A DNA stretch of 6,452 nt from Desulfovibrio sp. (GTDB taxonomy: Bacteria; Desulfobacterota; Desulfovibrionia; Desulfovibrionales; Desulfovibrionaceae): assembly GCA_020217165.1 (NCBI GenBank), contig JAIWOE010000203.1:1-6452 (forward strand), read 5' to 3'. This document shows positions 1-5,902 of the stretch, in pieces (the stretch's first letter is position 1; each line of letters opens with the position of its first letter). Below the pieces are notes generated by a model, which was not told the origin of the DNA, searched no databases, and was given only the letters and a program-made list of their open reading frames with translations. Position numbers and translations under genes: made by a program.

Positions 1-226
1 AGACCTGGCTGACGTGGGGATGGCGGATGCCAGCCATGATGCGCGCCTCCCGCAGGAAGCGCTCCTTGAGAGGCTCGTAGCCCACCAGGCCGGCCAGATG
101 TTCCGAGGGAGCCAGGAGCTTCAGGGCCACCAGCTTGCCCAGGGCCGGGTGTTCCGCCTTGTACACCGCGCCCATGCCGCCCTTGCCCAGCAGGCCGCGG
201 ATGCGATAGCCGCCGATGGTGCGCAT
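1..226 (-). CDS. Serine/threonine protein kinase, N-terminal part (cut by left edge)
   Basis: The first 75 residues of a Hanks-type (eukaryotic-like) protein kinase are present; the gene continues beyond position 1. Visible elements are the glycine-rich ATP loop LGKGGMGAVYKA (residues 13-24), the VALK motif with ATP-anchoring Lys36, and a helix-C segment FLREARIMAGIRHPHV (57-72) whose Glu60 should pair with Lys36. The catalytic HRD and DFG motifs lie outside the window, so activity cannot be judged. The ATG at 226 is chosen because AAGGAGG sits 4 nt upstream and the kinase fold starts at once. That ribosome site overlaps the TAA of the phosphoesterase gene (gap 9 nt), so the two are probably co-transcribed. 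Such kinases phosphorylate protein Ser/Thr residues and often carry a C-terminal sensor domain; none can be seen here. The family call is firm; substrate and role are unknown. Confidence 0.9.
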   Translation of the reverse strand, partial: MRTIGGYRIRGLLGKGGMGAVYKAEHPALGKLVALKLLAPSEHLAGLVGYEPLKERFLREARIMAGIRHPHVSQV

Positions 227-230
227 GGCC

Positions 231-237
231 CCTCCTT
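231..237 (-). promoter_or_regulatory. Shine-Dalgarno site of the kinase gene
   Basis: AAGGAGG on the minus strand lies 4 nt before the kinase ATG. Its first two bases belong to the TAA stop of the upstream phosphoesterase gene. The near-perfect site fixes the kinase start, and the overlap indicates translation from a shared mRNA. Confidence 0.8.
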
Positions 238-961
238 ACAACAATTTGGTTGCGTACGCCTTGGGAATGCCCCGGGCAATGATTTTTGCGGCCGTGGCCT
301 GGGCATCGTACTCCAGGGCCATGACCTCCAGCCGATGGCGTTGGTCATCCCAGATGACGTACTTGGCGCGCTTGTCCTGCTCCCGAGGCTGGCCAACACT
401 CCCCACATTGATCATGTGCCGGGTGGCGGGGTCAATGGGGTGTTCGCCCACGCGCAGGGGATGGCGAAGCACGCGGCCGTCGGCCCATTCCAGCCAGCCC
501 AGCAGATGGGTGTGGCCCACGAAGCACAGATGCTCCCGCAGCCGGCGGAACATCACCTGCAGCTCCGAACGGCTCGCCCTGAAGAGGTACTTGAGGCAGG
601 ACTCGGGGGGGAATCCATGCACGAACCGGCAGCCCCGCGCCGTGAGGGCATAGGGCAACGCCTGCAGCCGGCGCATGGCCGGCCGGCCCAGCAGCACTCG
701 CGTGCGTTGCAGGGCCATCTGGGCCAGAAAATTGAACCAGATGCTGCGGCCCACGCCCATAAGGGCCCATTCGTGATTGCCCTGGACCATGTGCACGCCC
801 CGGGCTTCCAGAAATTCGAACACGGCCAGAGGATCCGGACCGTAGCCCACCATGTCCCCCAGGCAATAGACAGCATCTACCTGACGATGCTGCAGATCTT
901 CCCAAACCGCGTGCAACGCTTCGAGATTCCCGTGGACATCCGCCAGCACTGCAATCCGCAT
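236..961 (-). CDS. Calcineurin-like metallophosphoesterase (YfcE/MJ0936 type)
   Basis: A 241-aa cytosolic metal-dependent phosphoesterase. The metal-binding motifs occur in the expected order: D8-x-H10 (ADVHGN), G35-D36 (LGDMVGYGPDP), G61-N62-H63-E, H115 (FVHG) and G149-H-T-H152, followed by NVGSVGQPR (185-193). The full length fits the short single-domain family, whose members act as phosphodiesterases or protein/nucleotide phosphatases; the substrate here cannot be told. There is no signal peptide or membrane segment. The ATG at 961 is chosen because MRIAVLADVHGN is the normal N-terminus of the family; an in-frame Met 18 codons upstream would lie inside dsrN. The ATG shares one base with the dsrN TGA (TGATG), which suggests translational coupling. 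The kinase gene follows after 9 nt, so a kinase/phosphatase pair is possible but is inference only. Confidence 0.9.
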   Translation of the reverse strand: MRIAVLADVHGNLEALHAVWEDLQHRQVDAVYCLGDMVGYGPDPLAVFEFLEARGVHMVQGNHEWALMGVGRSIWFNFLAQMALQRTRVLLGRPAMRRLQALPYALTARGCRFVHGFPPESCLKYLFRASRSELQVMFRRLREHLCFVGHTHLLGWLEWADGRVLRHPLRVGEHPIDPATRHMINVGSVGQPREQDKRAKYVIWDDQRHRLEVMALEYDAQATAAKIIARGIPKAYATKLL

Positions 962-2367
962 CAGCCGGCCTGCCTTCGGGCGGCCATGGCGGCCTTGACG
1001 AACCGCGGCGCCCACTCCGGCAGGGCCAGGGCGTGGGTGTGGGTATAGGAGGCCATGACGTTCTTGTGCAACAGGCCATCATACCCGGCCAGCATGCCTT
1101 CGCCCTTGTGCAGCTTGAGACCCAGGGTGAGCACGGCGCCGTCCACGGCCACACAGCGGGAATAATGGAATTCATGCCCTCGAAAGGTGGCGCCCACAGG
1201 CAGAAACGGATTTTCCGCCACCACTTCGGCTTTCACGTAGCCCAGGCCCACGGGATGGGAGGTCAGCTCCGTGTGCACCGGGAACACGCCGGCCATGGGG
1301 TGCTCCTTGCCATTGGCCCGCAGGGTCCGGGCAAGGTACATGAACCCCCCGCACTCCGCATAAATGGGCAGGCCCATTTCCGCAAGCATGCGCACCCGCT
1401 GGCGAATGGCGGTGTTGGCGGCCAGGCGGTCGGCCAGCTCCTCGGGGAATCCGCCGCCGAGGTACAGGCCATGGATGTCCGGCCAGGGTGCGGGGTCCAG
1501 CAGACTCAGGGGCACCAGTTTGGCCCCGGCGCGCTGCAGGGCCTCCAGGTTTTCCTCGTAATAGAACCACAGGGCCGCGTCACGCACGTAGCCGATGCGT
1601 ACCACGGGCCGCTCGTTCGGGCCGCGATCCCCTGGCCAGGTCAACTCGGGCACGGGCCGCCAGGGCGGTGCGGCCCTGGCCAGGTCCTGCAGGCGATCCA
1701 GGTCAAGGTGGCGCTCGATGATGTCCGCAATGCCATCCAGCGCCGAATCCGCGCCGTCCTGCTCGCGCATGCTCATGAGCCCCATGTGGCGCTCGGGGAT
1801 GGGATTATCCTTGATCTTTGGGAGCATGCCAATGACCGGCACGTCCGTATACCTTTCGATGGCCTGCCGCAGGGCGGCCCGATGGCGTTCGCCGGCGGTG
1901 CGATTGCAGACTACCCCGGCCAGGCGAAGACCGTCCTCAAAGCGCTGCACCCCCTGAACAATGGCGGCCACGGTTCGGGTCATTTTGGTGGCGTCGATGA
2001 CCAGCACCACCGGGCAGTCCAGGGTGCGGGCCAGCTGGGAGCTGGCACAGGTGCCTTCGGCATCATGTCCGTCGAAGAGGCCGCGATTGCCCTCCACCAC
2101 AGCCAGTTCCCCCTCCTGCAGACGTTGCTGAAAGAGGGCCTGGAGTTGCGCCGGGGTCAGGAAGAAGGGGTCCAGATTGGTGGGGGGCAGGCCTGCGGCC
2201 ATGCCAAGCCAGCCGGCGTCTATGTAATCCGGGCCCTTCTTGAAGGGGCGGACCACCAGGCCGGCGCGCTTCCAGGCACGGCACAGGCCCAGGGAGACCA
2301 CGGTCTTGCCGGCGCCGCCGGAGAGCCCGGCGATCATGAGCCTGGGTCGGATCAGGGAGTCGGGCAT
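961..2367 (-). CDS. dsrN: DsrN: cobyrinate a,c-diamide synthase (CbiA/CobB) family, probable siroheme amidase
   Basis: A 468-aa ATP- and glutamine-dependent amidotransferase. The N-terminal dethiobiotin-synthetase-like domain has the P-loop GLSGGAGKT (residues 14-22), the FKKGPDYID segment (42-50) and VEGNRGLFDG (91-100). The C-terminal class I glutaminase domain has LGGGFPEE (303-310), the nucleophile Cys339 in AECGG, and SYTHTH (440-445), which holds the catalytic His. CbiA amidates the a and c carboxylates of cobyrinate. In dsr clusters the homologue DsrN is thought to amidate siroheme, giving the siroheme amide of dissimilatory sulfite reductase; position after dsrABD favours that role, though a cobalamin role is not excluded. 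The frame stays open to an ATG at 2523, but those 52 extra codons encode Pro/Ala-rich sequence with clearly weaker G/C at third positions, so the start at 2367 is preferred. Neither start has a good ribosome site, so the start is uncertain. Confidence 0.85.
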   Translation of the reverse strand: MPDSLIRPRLMIAGLSGGAGKTVVSLGLCRAWKRAGLVVRPFKKGPDYIDAGWLGMAAGLPPTNLDPFFLTPAQLQALFQQRLQEGELAVVEGNRGLFDGHDAEGTCASSQLARTLDCPVVLVIDATKMTRTVAAIVQGVQRFEDGLRLAGVVCNRTAGERHRAALRQAIERYTDVPVIGMLPKIKDNPIPERHMGLMSMREQDGADSALDGIADIIERHLDLDRLQDLARAAPPWRPVPELTWPGDRGPNERPVVRIGYVRDAALWFYYEENLEALQRAGAKLVPLSLLDPAPWPDIHGLYLGGGFPEELADRLAANTAIRQRVRMLAEMGLPIYAECGGFMYLARTLRANGKEHPMAGVFPVHTELTSHPVGLGYVKAEVVAENPFLPVGATFRGHEFHYSRCVAVDGAVLTLGLKLHKGEGMLAGYDGLLHKNVMASYTHTHALALPEWAPRFVKAAMAARRQAG

Positions 2368-2607
2368 GTCGTGGACCGGCTGGGCAGGGCCAGGAGGCTG
2401 TGCGCCAGGCGGTGCTGCTGGGGGAGCGGAGGCCAAGCACACGCGTTCGCCTGCCGTCGCAGGGGCGGCAGGTGACGCATGCGCCAAGGCGCGCTTTGGA
2501 TGAGTGTCGGGGCGTTCAGGCATGAGAAAAGCGGCCCACCCTATCCCCTGACGCCCCTCTTACGCGCGCCTTTGCAAGAAAGAATAGGCAAAGGGCACGA
2601 GAAGCGC
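2368..2607 (-). other. dsrD-dsrN intergenic stretch, with an alternative dsrN start at 2523
   Basis: About 240 nt separate the dsrD stop from the preferred dsrN start. The dsrN frame is open through 2368-2523 and an ATG exists at 2523, but the encoded stretch is low-complexity Ala/Pro and its codons lack the third-position G/C bias of the rest. Near dsrD an inverted repeat occurs (listed separately). I see no convincing sigma70 promoter for dsrN here. If the longer start is used, the protein is 520 aa and the gap shrinks to 84 nt. Confidence 0.45.
2569..2594 (-). repeat. Inverted repeat (possible hairpin) just after dsrD
   Basis: CCTTTGC (2569-2575) and GCAAAGG (2588-2594) are perfect 7-bp arms around a 12-nt loop, starting 13 nt after the dsrD stop. 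The minus-strand sequence that follows is GC-rich with no U-run, so this is not a canonical Rho-independent terminator. It could modulate 3' processing or read-through into dsrN, or be chance. Confidence 0.35.
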
Positions 2608-2835
2608 TTAGCCCTCGACCTCGGAGCGGTTGCCGGCGCCTTTGAGGCCGTACATGGTGGTGGAACCGCTGGACCAGAATTCGAGGACGCCGTCGTTCAC
2701 CAGCGCGGTGAGGATTTTCTTAACTTCGCGCTGCTTCATGTCGGGGAAGAGGTCGGTGAAATCGTTGAAGTAGAACTTGGTCTTGCCTTTTTTGCCTTGC
2801 AGATATTCAACAACTTTCTGTTTTGCTTCTTCCAT
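2608..2835 (-). CDS. dsrD: DsrD, sulfite reductase activator
   Basis: A 75-aa cytosolic protein of the DsrD family, about the usual size (Desulfovibrio vulgaris DsrD is close to 78 aa). DsrD folds as a winged helix and has been reported to act as an allosteric activator of DsrAB rather than as a DNA-binding regulator. Recognisable family features are the N-terminal EEAKQKVVEYLQGKKGKTKF, the acidic/aromatic FNDFTDLFPDM, the Lys-rich helix KQREVKKILTALVNDG and the wing-like EFWSSGSTTMYGL. The ATG at 2835 is chosen because MEEAK is the typical N-terminus and GAGAGG lies about 9 nt upstream; an in-frame Met 15 codons earlier falls in the dsrB-dsrD hairpin. The gene follows dsrB after 75 nt and is presumably in the same operon, though the hairpin between them could set its expression level. 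Confidence 0.95.
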   Translation of the reverse strand: MEEAKQKVVEYLQGKKGKTKFYFNDFTDLFPDMKQREVKKILTALVNDGVLEFWSSGSTTMYGLKGAGNRSEVEG

Positions 2836-2866
2836 GATGTCACGCCTCTCTGCGCGTTCGAGTGAA

Positions 2867-2894
2867 CGGGCCGGACGCATACGCGCCCGGCCCG
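2867..2894 (-). repeat. Very stable GC hairpin between dsrB and dsrD
   Basis: Arms 2867-2878 and 2883-2894 pair as 8 bp, one A-C mismatch, then 3 bp, closing an ATAC tetraloop. It occupies the middle of the 75-nt dsrB-dsrD gap. No U-run follows on the minus strand, so it is not a standard terminator. A role as an mRNA-stabilising or processing element, or as a partial attenuator between reductase and activator genes, fits its place but is inference. Confidence 0.6.
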
Positions 2895-2910
2895 CGACAG
2901 GCAGCCGCTC

Positions 2911-4071
2911 TTAGTCGAGGTGGCTGGTGAACTTGAACTGGGTGGTCTGCCGCCAGGTGTAGTAGGCGGGATCCCGGAAGTCGTCGATGCAGTGGTGGGT
3001 GAACTCCAGGCCGGTCTTCTCGTAGAAGGTTTCCCAGCCGATGCGGTGAATCCAGTCACCAATACGCTCGTACTTGCGGGCGTCAGCGGCGTAGACTTCC
3101 ACAATCTTCTTCACGATCTTGGCCATGGTGGGCCAACGAGGGGGCTCGTTGGGCACGAAGGCGACCACGACCTTGGAGAAGGAGGGCACATTGATGCGGT
3201 TGGAGATCTTGCCGCCCACCATGATGGCAATGCCGTCGCCAGGACCGTCGGACAAGGGCAGGGCCGGGCACATGGTGTAGCAGTTGCCGCAGTACATGCA
3301 GCGATCGTTGTTGATGGCCACGGACTTGACCTTCTGGCCGTTCACTTCCACGGTGACAGGTTTCACGGCGGCGGTGGGGCAGGCAGCCACGGCGAGGGGG
3401 ATTTCGCAGAGGTTGGCCAGGTTTTCGTGGTCGATCATCGGGGGCTTGCGGTGGATGCCCACCAGGCCGATGTCGGAGCAATGCACGGCGCCGCACATGT
3501 TGATGCAGCAGGCCAGGGAGACGCGCACAATGGCGGGCAAGCGCATGTTGGTGAACTCTTCAAAGAGTTCGTCCATCACCACTTTCACCGGGCCGGAGGC
3601 GTCGGTGGCGGGGGTGTGGCAGTGGATCCAGCCCTGGGTGTGCACGATGTTGGAGATGGAAGCGCCGGTGCCGCCGATGGGGAACTTGAAGCTGCCGCCT
3701 GCGAACTTGCGGGACTTCAGGTCATCCACCAGGGCCTTGAGGCTGGCTTCGTTATCCACCATGAATTCCACGTTGTTGCGGGTGGTGAAGCGAAGGTAGC
3801 CGCCGCAATGCTTGTTGGCGATTTCGCAGATTTCCCGGATGTGGCTGGTGGACATCAGACGGGCTGCACCGCAACGCACGGTGAAGACCTTATCGCCATT
3901 CTTGGCCACGTGCACCAGGATGCCGGGCTCAAGGATTTCATGGTAGTCCCAGTTGCCAGCGTTCTTGGCGATAACCGGGGGAAAGAACTCGCTGAATTTG
4001 CGGGGGCCGATGTCCGTGATACGGTTTTCCATCGGCTTGTCGGGATTGTACCCGGAAGAAATGAAGGCCAT
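2911..4071 (-). CDS. dsrB: Dissimilatory sulfite reductase beta subunit
   Basis: A 386-aa cytoplasmic subunit of DsrAB, which reduces sulfite (with DsrC as partner, toward the trisulfide/sulfide) in dissimilatory sulfate respiration. The siroheme-coupled [4Fe-4S] ligands are visible as Cys151, Cys188, Cys189 and Cys193 ([14 protein letters not shown]), matching the D. vulgaris numbering. An inserted ferredoxin domain carries Cys231 (ACPTAA) and Cys258, Cys261, Cys264 ([12 protein letters not shown]; Cys268 also present) for a second [4Fe-4S] cluster. This is the subunit that holds the catalytically active siroheme in the Desulfovibrio enzyme. The length agrees with the family (about 381 aa in D. 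vulgaris), and [10 protein letters not shown] is a typical start. The ATG at 4071 follows GGGGAGGAG within the 16-nt gap after dsrA, so the two subunits are translated from one mRNA. No missing key residue or frameshift is seen. Confidence 0.98.
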   Translation of the reverse strand: MAFISSGYNPDKPMENRITDIGPRKFSEFFPPVIAKNAGNWDYHEILEPGILVHVAKNGDKVFTVRCGAARLMSTSHIREICEIANKHCGGYLRFTTRNNVEFMVDNEASLKALVDDLKSRKFAGGSFKFPIGGTGASISNIVHTQGWIHCHTPATDASGPVKVVMDELFEEFTNMRLPAIVRVSLACCINMCGAVHCSDIGLVGIHRKPPMIDHENLANLCEIPLAVAACPTAAVKPVTVEVNGQKVKSVAINNDRCMYCGNCYTMCPALPLSDGPGDGIAIMVGGKISNRINVPSFSKVVVAFVPNEPPRWPTMAKIVKKIVEVYAADARKYERIGDWIHRIGWETFYEKTGLEFTHHCIDDFRDPAYYTWRQTTQFKFTSHLD

Positions 4072-4078
4072 CTTTTCT

Positions 4079-4087
4079 CTCCTCCCC
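4079..4087 (-). promoter_or_regulatory. Shine-Dalgarno site of dsrB
   Basis: The purine-rich run GGGGAGGAG directly abuts the dsrA TAA, and its end is 7 nt before the dsrB ATG. It fixes the dsrB start and supports tight co-translation of the two subunits. Confidence 0.75.
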
Positions 4088-5401
4088 TTATCTCATGTGA
4101 CGCTTGCGGTAATCGGCGATGTCGCGGGTCCAGCCACCAGGCACTTCTTCTTCCTTGAAGAAGATGTACGGGTTGTGGCGAGGCTCGGACACGTGCTGGG
4201 GAACAGCCTTGGTGCCAGTCACTTCCAGGAGCTTCTGGAACCCGACGCGCTTCATGGTTTCACCCAGGCGCTCGCGGTTCTTACCTTCTTCCATCCACCA
4301 TTCCCAGATGTTTTCGATGACTTCTTTCACTTCATCGAAGGGCTCTTCGGCGGCGATGAACGGAATGAGCAGGGAGCCCATCTGGGCGCCGTCAAGCACG
4401 GGGGCCTTGGCGCCGACCAGGATGGAAGCGCCGCGCTCGTCACCAATCTTCAGGGCGCGGGGCATGGTGTTGATGCAGTGCATGCAACGGGTGCAGTTCT
4501 TGTTGTCGATGCTCAGCTTGCCGGACTCGTACGTCATGCATGCGGTGGGGCACAGGCCAACCACTTCGGCTTCGATGTCGAACTTGCCCCAGTCGCGGCC
4601 GGCATGGGCGCCGCCGTTGGGCTTGAATTCGCCGCCAACGTAGGCCTTCACGGCTTCCTGGTCGATCTTGATGTCGTCCTTCCAGGTGCCGATGACGGAG
4701 AAGTCGGAACGGGCGATGGAGGCCACGCAGCCGTTGGGGCAGGCGTCGAACTTGAACTTGAACTTGTAGGGGAACGCGGGGCGGTGCAGTTCGTCCTGGT
4801 AGTCCTGGGTCAGCTGATAGCACATCAGCTGCGAGTCGTAGCAGGCGAATTCGCAGCGGGAGATGCCCAGGCAGGATTCAGGCGTCCGCAGGTTGGAGCC
4901 GGAGCCACCGAGGTCAGTGCTCAATTTGTGGGTCATTTCGAAGAAGATTTCTTCGAGCTGCGGGGTCTGGGTGCCCAACAGCACGATGTCCCCGGTGGAG
5001 CCGTGCATGTTGGTCAGGCCGGAGCCGCGCAGGTCCCAGATATCGCAGATGGCTTCCAGGTACTCGGCGGTGTAGTACTTGGCAGCGGGCTGAGCCAGAC
5101 GGACCGTGTGGAAGTGCGCTACACCGGGGAACTTTTCGGGCTGGTCACAGTAACGGCCGATAACGCCGCCGCCGTAACCGAACACGCCCACGATACCACC
5201 GTGCTTCCAGTGGGTTTCCCCTTCGTGGTAGGAGAGCTCAAGGATCCCCAGCAGGTCGTCAGGGCATTCGGCAGGAATCTGATAGTCAAGCCCCTTGGGG
5301 TTCTTGGCCCGATTGTCGCACTCCTGCTTGATGTCGGACACGAAGCTGGGCCAGGGCCCTTTTTCGAGCTCGTCCAACATCGGGGTTGGATGCTTCGCCA
5401 T
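4088..5401 (-). CDS. dsrA: Dissimilatory sulfite reductase alpha subunit
   Basis: A 437-aa alpha subunit of the alpha2beta2 sulfite reductase, the same length as the D. vulgaris protein. Cluster ligands beside the tetrapyrrole site are Cys177 and Cys183 (ESCLGISRC) and Cys221 and Cys225 (DACPNGC). The ferredoxin domain has Cys284 (LCPTAC) and Cys303, Cys306, Cys309 (CTRCMHC). Arg83, Arg101 and the alternating Lys213/215/217 just before Cys221 are positioned as anion- or cofactor-binding residues. In Desulfovibrio the tetrapyrrole of this subunit is often metal-free sirohydrochlorin; the sequence alone cannot show which form is used. The ATG at 5401 is chosen because [20 protein letters not shown] is the known N-terminus and GGAGGT lies 6 nt upstream. 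The frame is open 48 codons further, but that part is leader. It is first gene of the operon. Confidence 0.98.
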   Translation of the reverse strand: MAKHPTPMLDELEKGPWPSFVSDIKQECDNRAKNPKGLDYQIPAECPDDLLGILELSYHEGETHWKHGGIVGVFGYGGGVIGRYCDQPEKFPGVAHFHTVRLAQPAAKYYTAEYLEAICDIWDLRGSGLTNMHGSTGDIVLLGTQTPQLEEIFFEMTHKLSTDLGGSGSNLRTPESCLGISRCEFACYDSQLMCYQLTQDYQDELHRPAFPYKFKFKFDACPNGCVASIARSDFSVIGTWKDDIKIDQEAVKAYVGGEFKPNGGAHAGRDWGKFDIEAEVVGLCPTACMTYESGKLSIDNKNCTRCMHCINTMPRALKIGDERGASILVGAKAPVLDGAQMGSLLIPFIAAEEPFDEVKEVIENIWEWWMEEGKNRERLGETMKRVGFQKLLEVTGTKAVPQHVSEPRHNPYIFFKEEEVPGGWTRDIADYRKRHMR

Positions 5402-5407
5402 CGCCTT

Positions 5408-5413
5408 ACCTCC
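5408..5413 (-). promoter_or_regulatory. Shine-Dalgarno site of dsrA
   Basis: GGAGGT on the minus strand sits 6 nt before the dsrA ATG at 5401. It decides the start against the longer in-frame option reaching 5545. Confidence 0.85.
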
Positions 5414-5423
5414 ACATTGGTTA

Positions 5424-5440
5424 GGTTGGATGTTCCAACC
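5424..5440 (-). repeat. Perfect hairpin just upstream of the dsrA ribosome site
   Basis: GGTTGGA (5424-5430) and TCCAACC (5434-5440) form a 7-bp stem with a TGT/ACA loop. On the dsrA mRNA it would end 10 nt before GGAGGT, leaving the ribosome site exposed. A 5'-stabilising or translation-tuning role is plausible for a highly expressed gene. Confidence 0.55.
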
Positions 5441-5614
5441 GACGGCGCGCCGCATGCGCACCCGTCGAGACGTTACCAAACCGTTTTGCAATCCGCGCTG
5501 CATCGCCGAATGGCGCCGCAGGGTCTTGCCTGCCTTCCCCCGCACGGTTGCGCGTGCGCCGCCATCCTCGCCACCGCATCCGGCGGCGAAAACAAGCGGA
5601 TAGGGATTGCTCCA

Positions 5615-5636
5615 TCTAGCAGAAGGCCACGCTAGA
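5615..5636. promoter_or_regulatory. Operator-like inverted repeat over the dsrA -10 and start site
   Basis: TCTAGC (5615-5620) and GCTAGA (5631-5636) are perfect 6-bp arms with a 10-nt spacer, centres 16 bp apart. The element covers the predicted -10 box and start of transcription. A direct repeat AGAAGGC (5621-5627 and 5634-5640) overlaps it. Such placement fits repressor binding; the regulator is unknown. Confidence 0.4.
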
Positions 5637-5657
5637 AGGCTTGCCCTGCTTTGTCAA
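5629..5657 (-). promoter_or_regulatory. Predicted sigma70 promoter of the dsrABD operon
   Basis: On the minus strand TTGACA (5657-5652, consensus -35) is followed by exactly 17 nt and then TAGCGT (5634-5629), which keeps the most conserved -10 bases T1, A2 and T6. The predicted transcription start is near 5622. The weak -10 and the overlapping inverted repeats suggest regulated rather than constitutive use. No better pair was found upstream of dsrA. Confidence 0.6.
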
Positions 5658-5661
5658 CAAA
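5650..5661. promoter_or_regulatory. Palindrome on the dsrA -35 box
   Basis: TTTGT-CA-ACAAA has perfect 5-bp arms and overlaps the whole TTGACA box. A second TTTGTC occurs at 5665-5670, 15 bp away from the first. Either could be a protein-binding site; no specific regulator is recognised. Confidence 0.35.
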
Positions 5662-5675
5662 ACATTTGTCCATTA

Positions 5676-5691
5676 ATGCACATGGGTGCAT
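5676..5691. promoter_or_regulatory. Palindrome ATGCAC-N4-GTGCAT upstream of the dsrA promoter
   Basis: Perfect 6-bp arms flank a 4-nt spacer. The centre (5683.5) lies about 61.5 bp upstream of the predicted dsrA start, a common position for activators of the CRP/FNR family. The arm-N4-arm geometry resembles FNR-type sites (TTGAT-N4-ATCAA), though the bases differ. Function is inferred from geometry only. Confidence 0.4.
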
Positions 5692-5763
5692 CAGGGACAG
5701 GGCCACCCCCCTGGCAGTGTGGCGCGGGGCGCTTCCGGAGTGCCGGCCCGCGTGTTTTTCTGC

Positions 5764-5769
5764 TGTAAG
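5764..5769 (+). promoter_or_regulatory. Weak candidate promoter (-10 element) for the 86-aa gene
   Basis: TGC-TGTAAG (5761-5769) resembles an extended -10 box; a -35 with only partial match (GTGCCG, 5740-5745) lies 18 nt upstream. Transcription would start near 5776, at the beginning of the long hairpin. Another weak option is TTGACC (5849-5854), 17 nt before GCATCT. Neither is convincing. Confidence 0.2.
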
Positions 5770-5771
5770 GT

Positions 5772-5814
5772 CCTTGCATTGTGGGACTAGCGCATTCCGT
5801 CCCGCAACGCAAGG
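5772..5814. repeat. 43-nt near-perfect hairpin in the divergent intergenic region
   Basis: Arms 5772-5787 and 5799-5814 pair over 15 of 16 positions: 6 bp, an A-C mismatch, then 9 bp including one G-U, around an 11-nt loop. It is non-coding and lies between the dsrA promoter and the 86-aa gene. No U-run follows on either strand, so it is not an obvious terminator. It could be a structured RNA, a leader element of the plus-strand gene, or a protein-binding palindrome. Confidence 0.55.
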
Positions 5815-5902
5815 CCGTTCCGGAAATCAATTCACCCCTGCCCCCCACTTGACCAACCCCCCTGCTCCCAGGCATCTGCCCTGTGCCGGCCTTCCCAAGG
5901 GC

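Larger units (their letters stand above)
5402..5622 (-). promoter_or_regulatory. Long structured 5' leader of dsrA
   Basis: If transcription starts near 5622, as the promoter predicts, dsrA has a leader of about 220 nt. It contains several potential hairpins: CGCACG/CGTGCG (5541-5546 with 5553-5558), CGACGG/CCGTCG (5440-5445 with 5462-5467), and a perfect 7-bp stem with a 3-nt loop, GGTTGGA/TCCAACC (5424-5430 with 5434-5440), ending 10 nt before the Shine-Dalgarno site. I recognise no known riboswitch class. A 64-codon reading frame (5615-5421) crosses the leader but is Arg-rich with unusual codons. Confidence 0.5.

Noticed and set aside
1033..2475. Long plus-strand open frame (480 codons) opposite dsrN
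   Set aside because: It is the antisense shadow of dsrN in GC-rich DNA; the product is Gly/His/Gln-rich with no recognisable domain, while the minus strand has intact CbiA motifs.
2867..2894. Rho-independent terminator after dsrB
   Set aside because: The stem is strong but no U-run follows, and dsrD must be transcribed beyond it.
5402..5545. 48-codon upstream extension of dsrA
   Set aside because: The known N-terminus and a strong ribosome site support the start at 5401; the extension is Arg-rich and lies in the leader.
5421..5615. 64-codon frame in the dsrA leader, possible leader peptide
   Set aside because: It would start only about 7 nt after the predicted transcription start with no ribosome site, and its Arg-rich codon choice is unlike the real genes.
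2920..5635. Long plus-strand open frames (412 and 560 codons) opposite dsrB and dsrA
   Set aside because: These mirror the codon bias of dsrA and dsrB; the products are Gly/Val/His-rich without domain structure.
5711..5735. Sigma54-type promoter (TGGCAG...GCGCGG)
   Set aside because: The first half resembles TGGCAC but no TTGCA/TTGCT element follows at the needed spacing.
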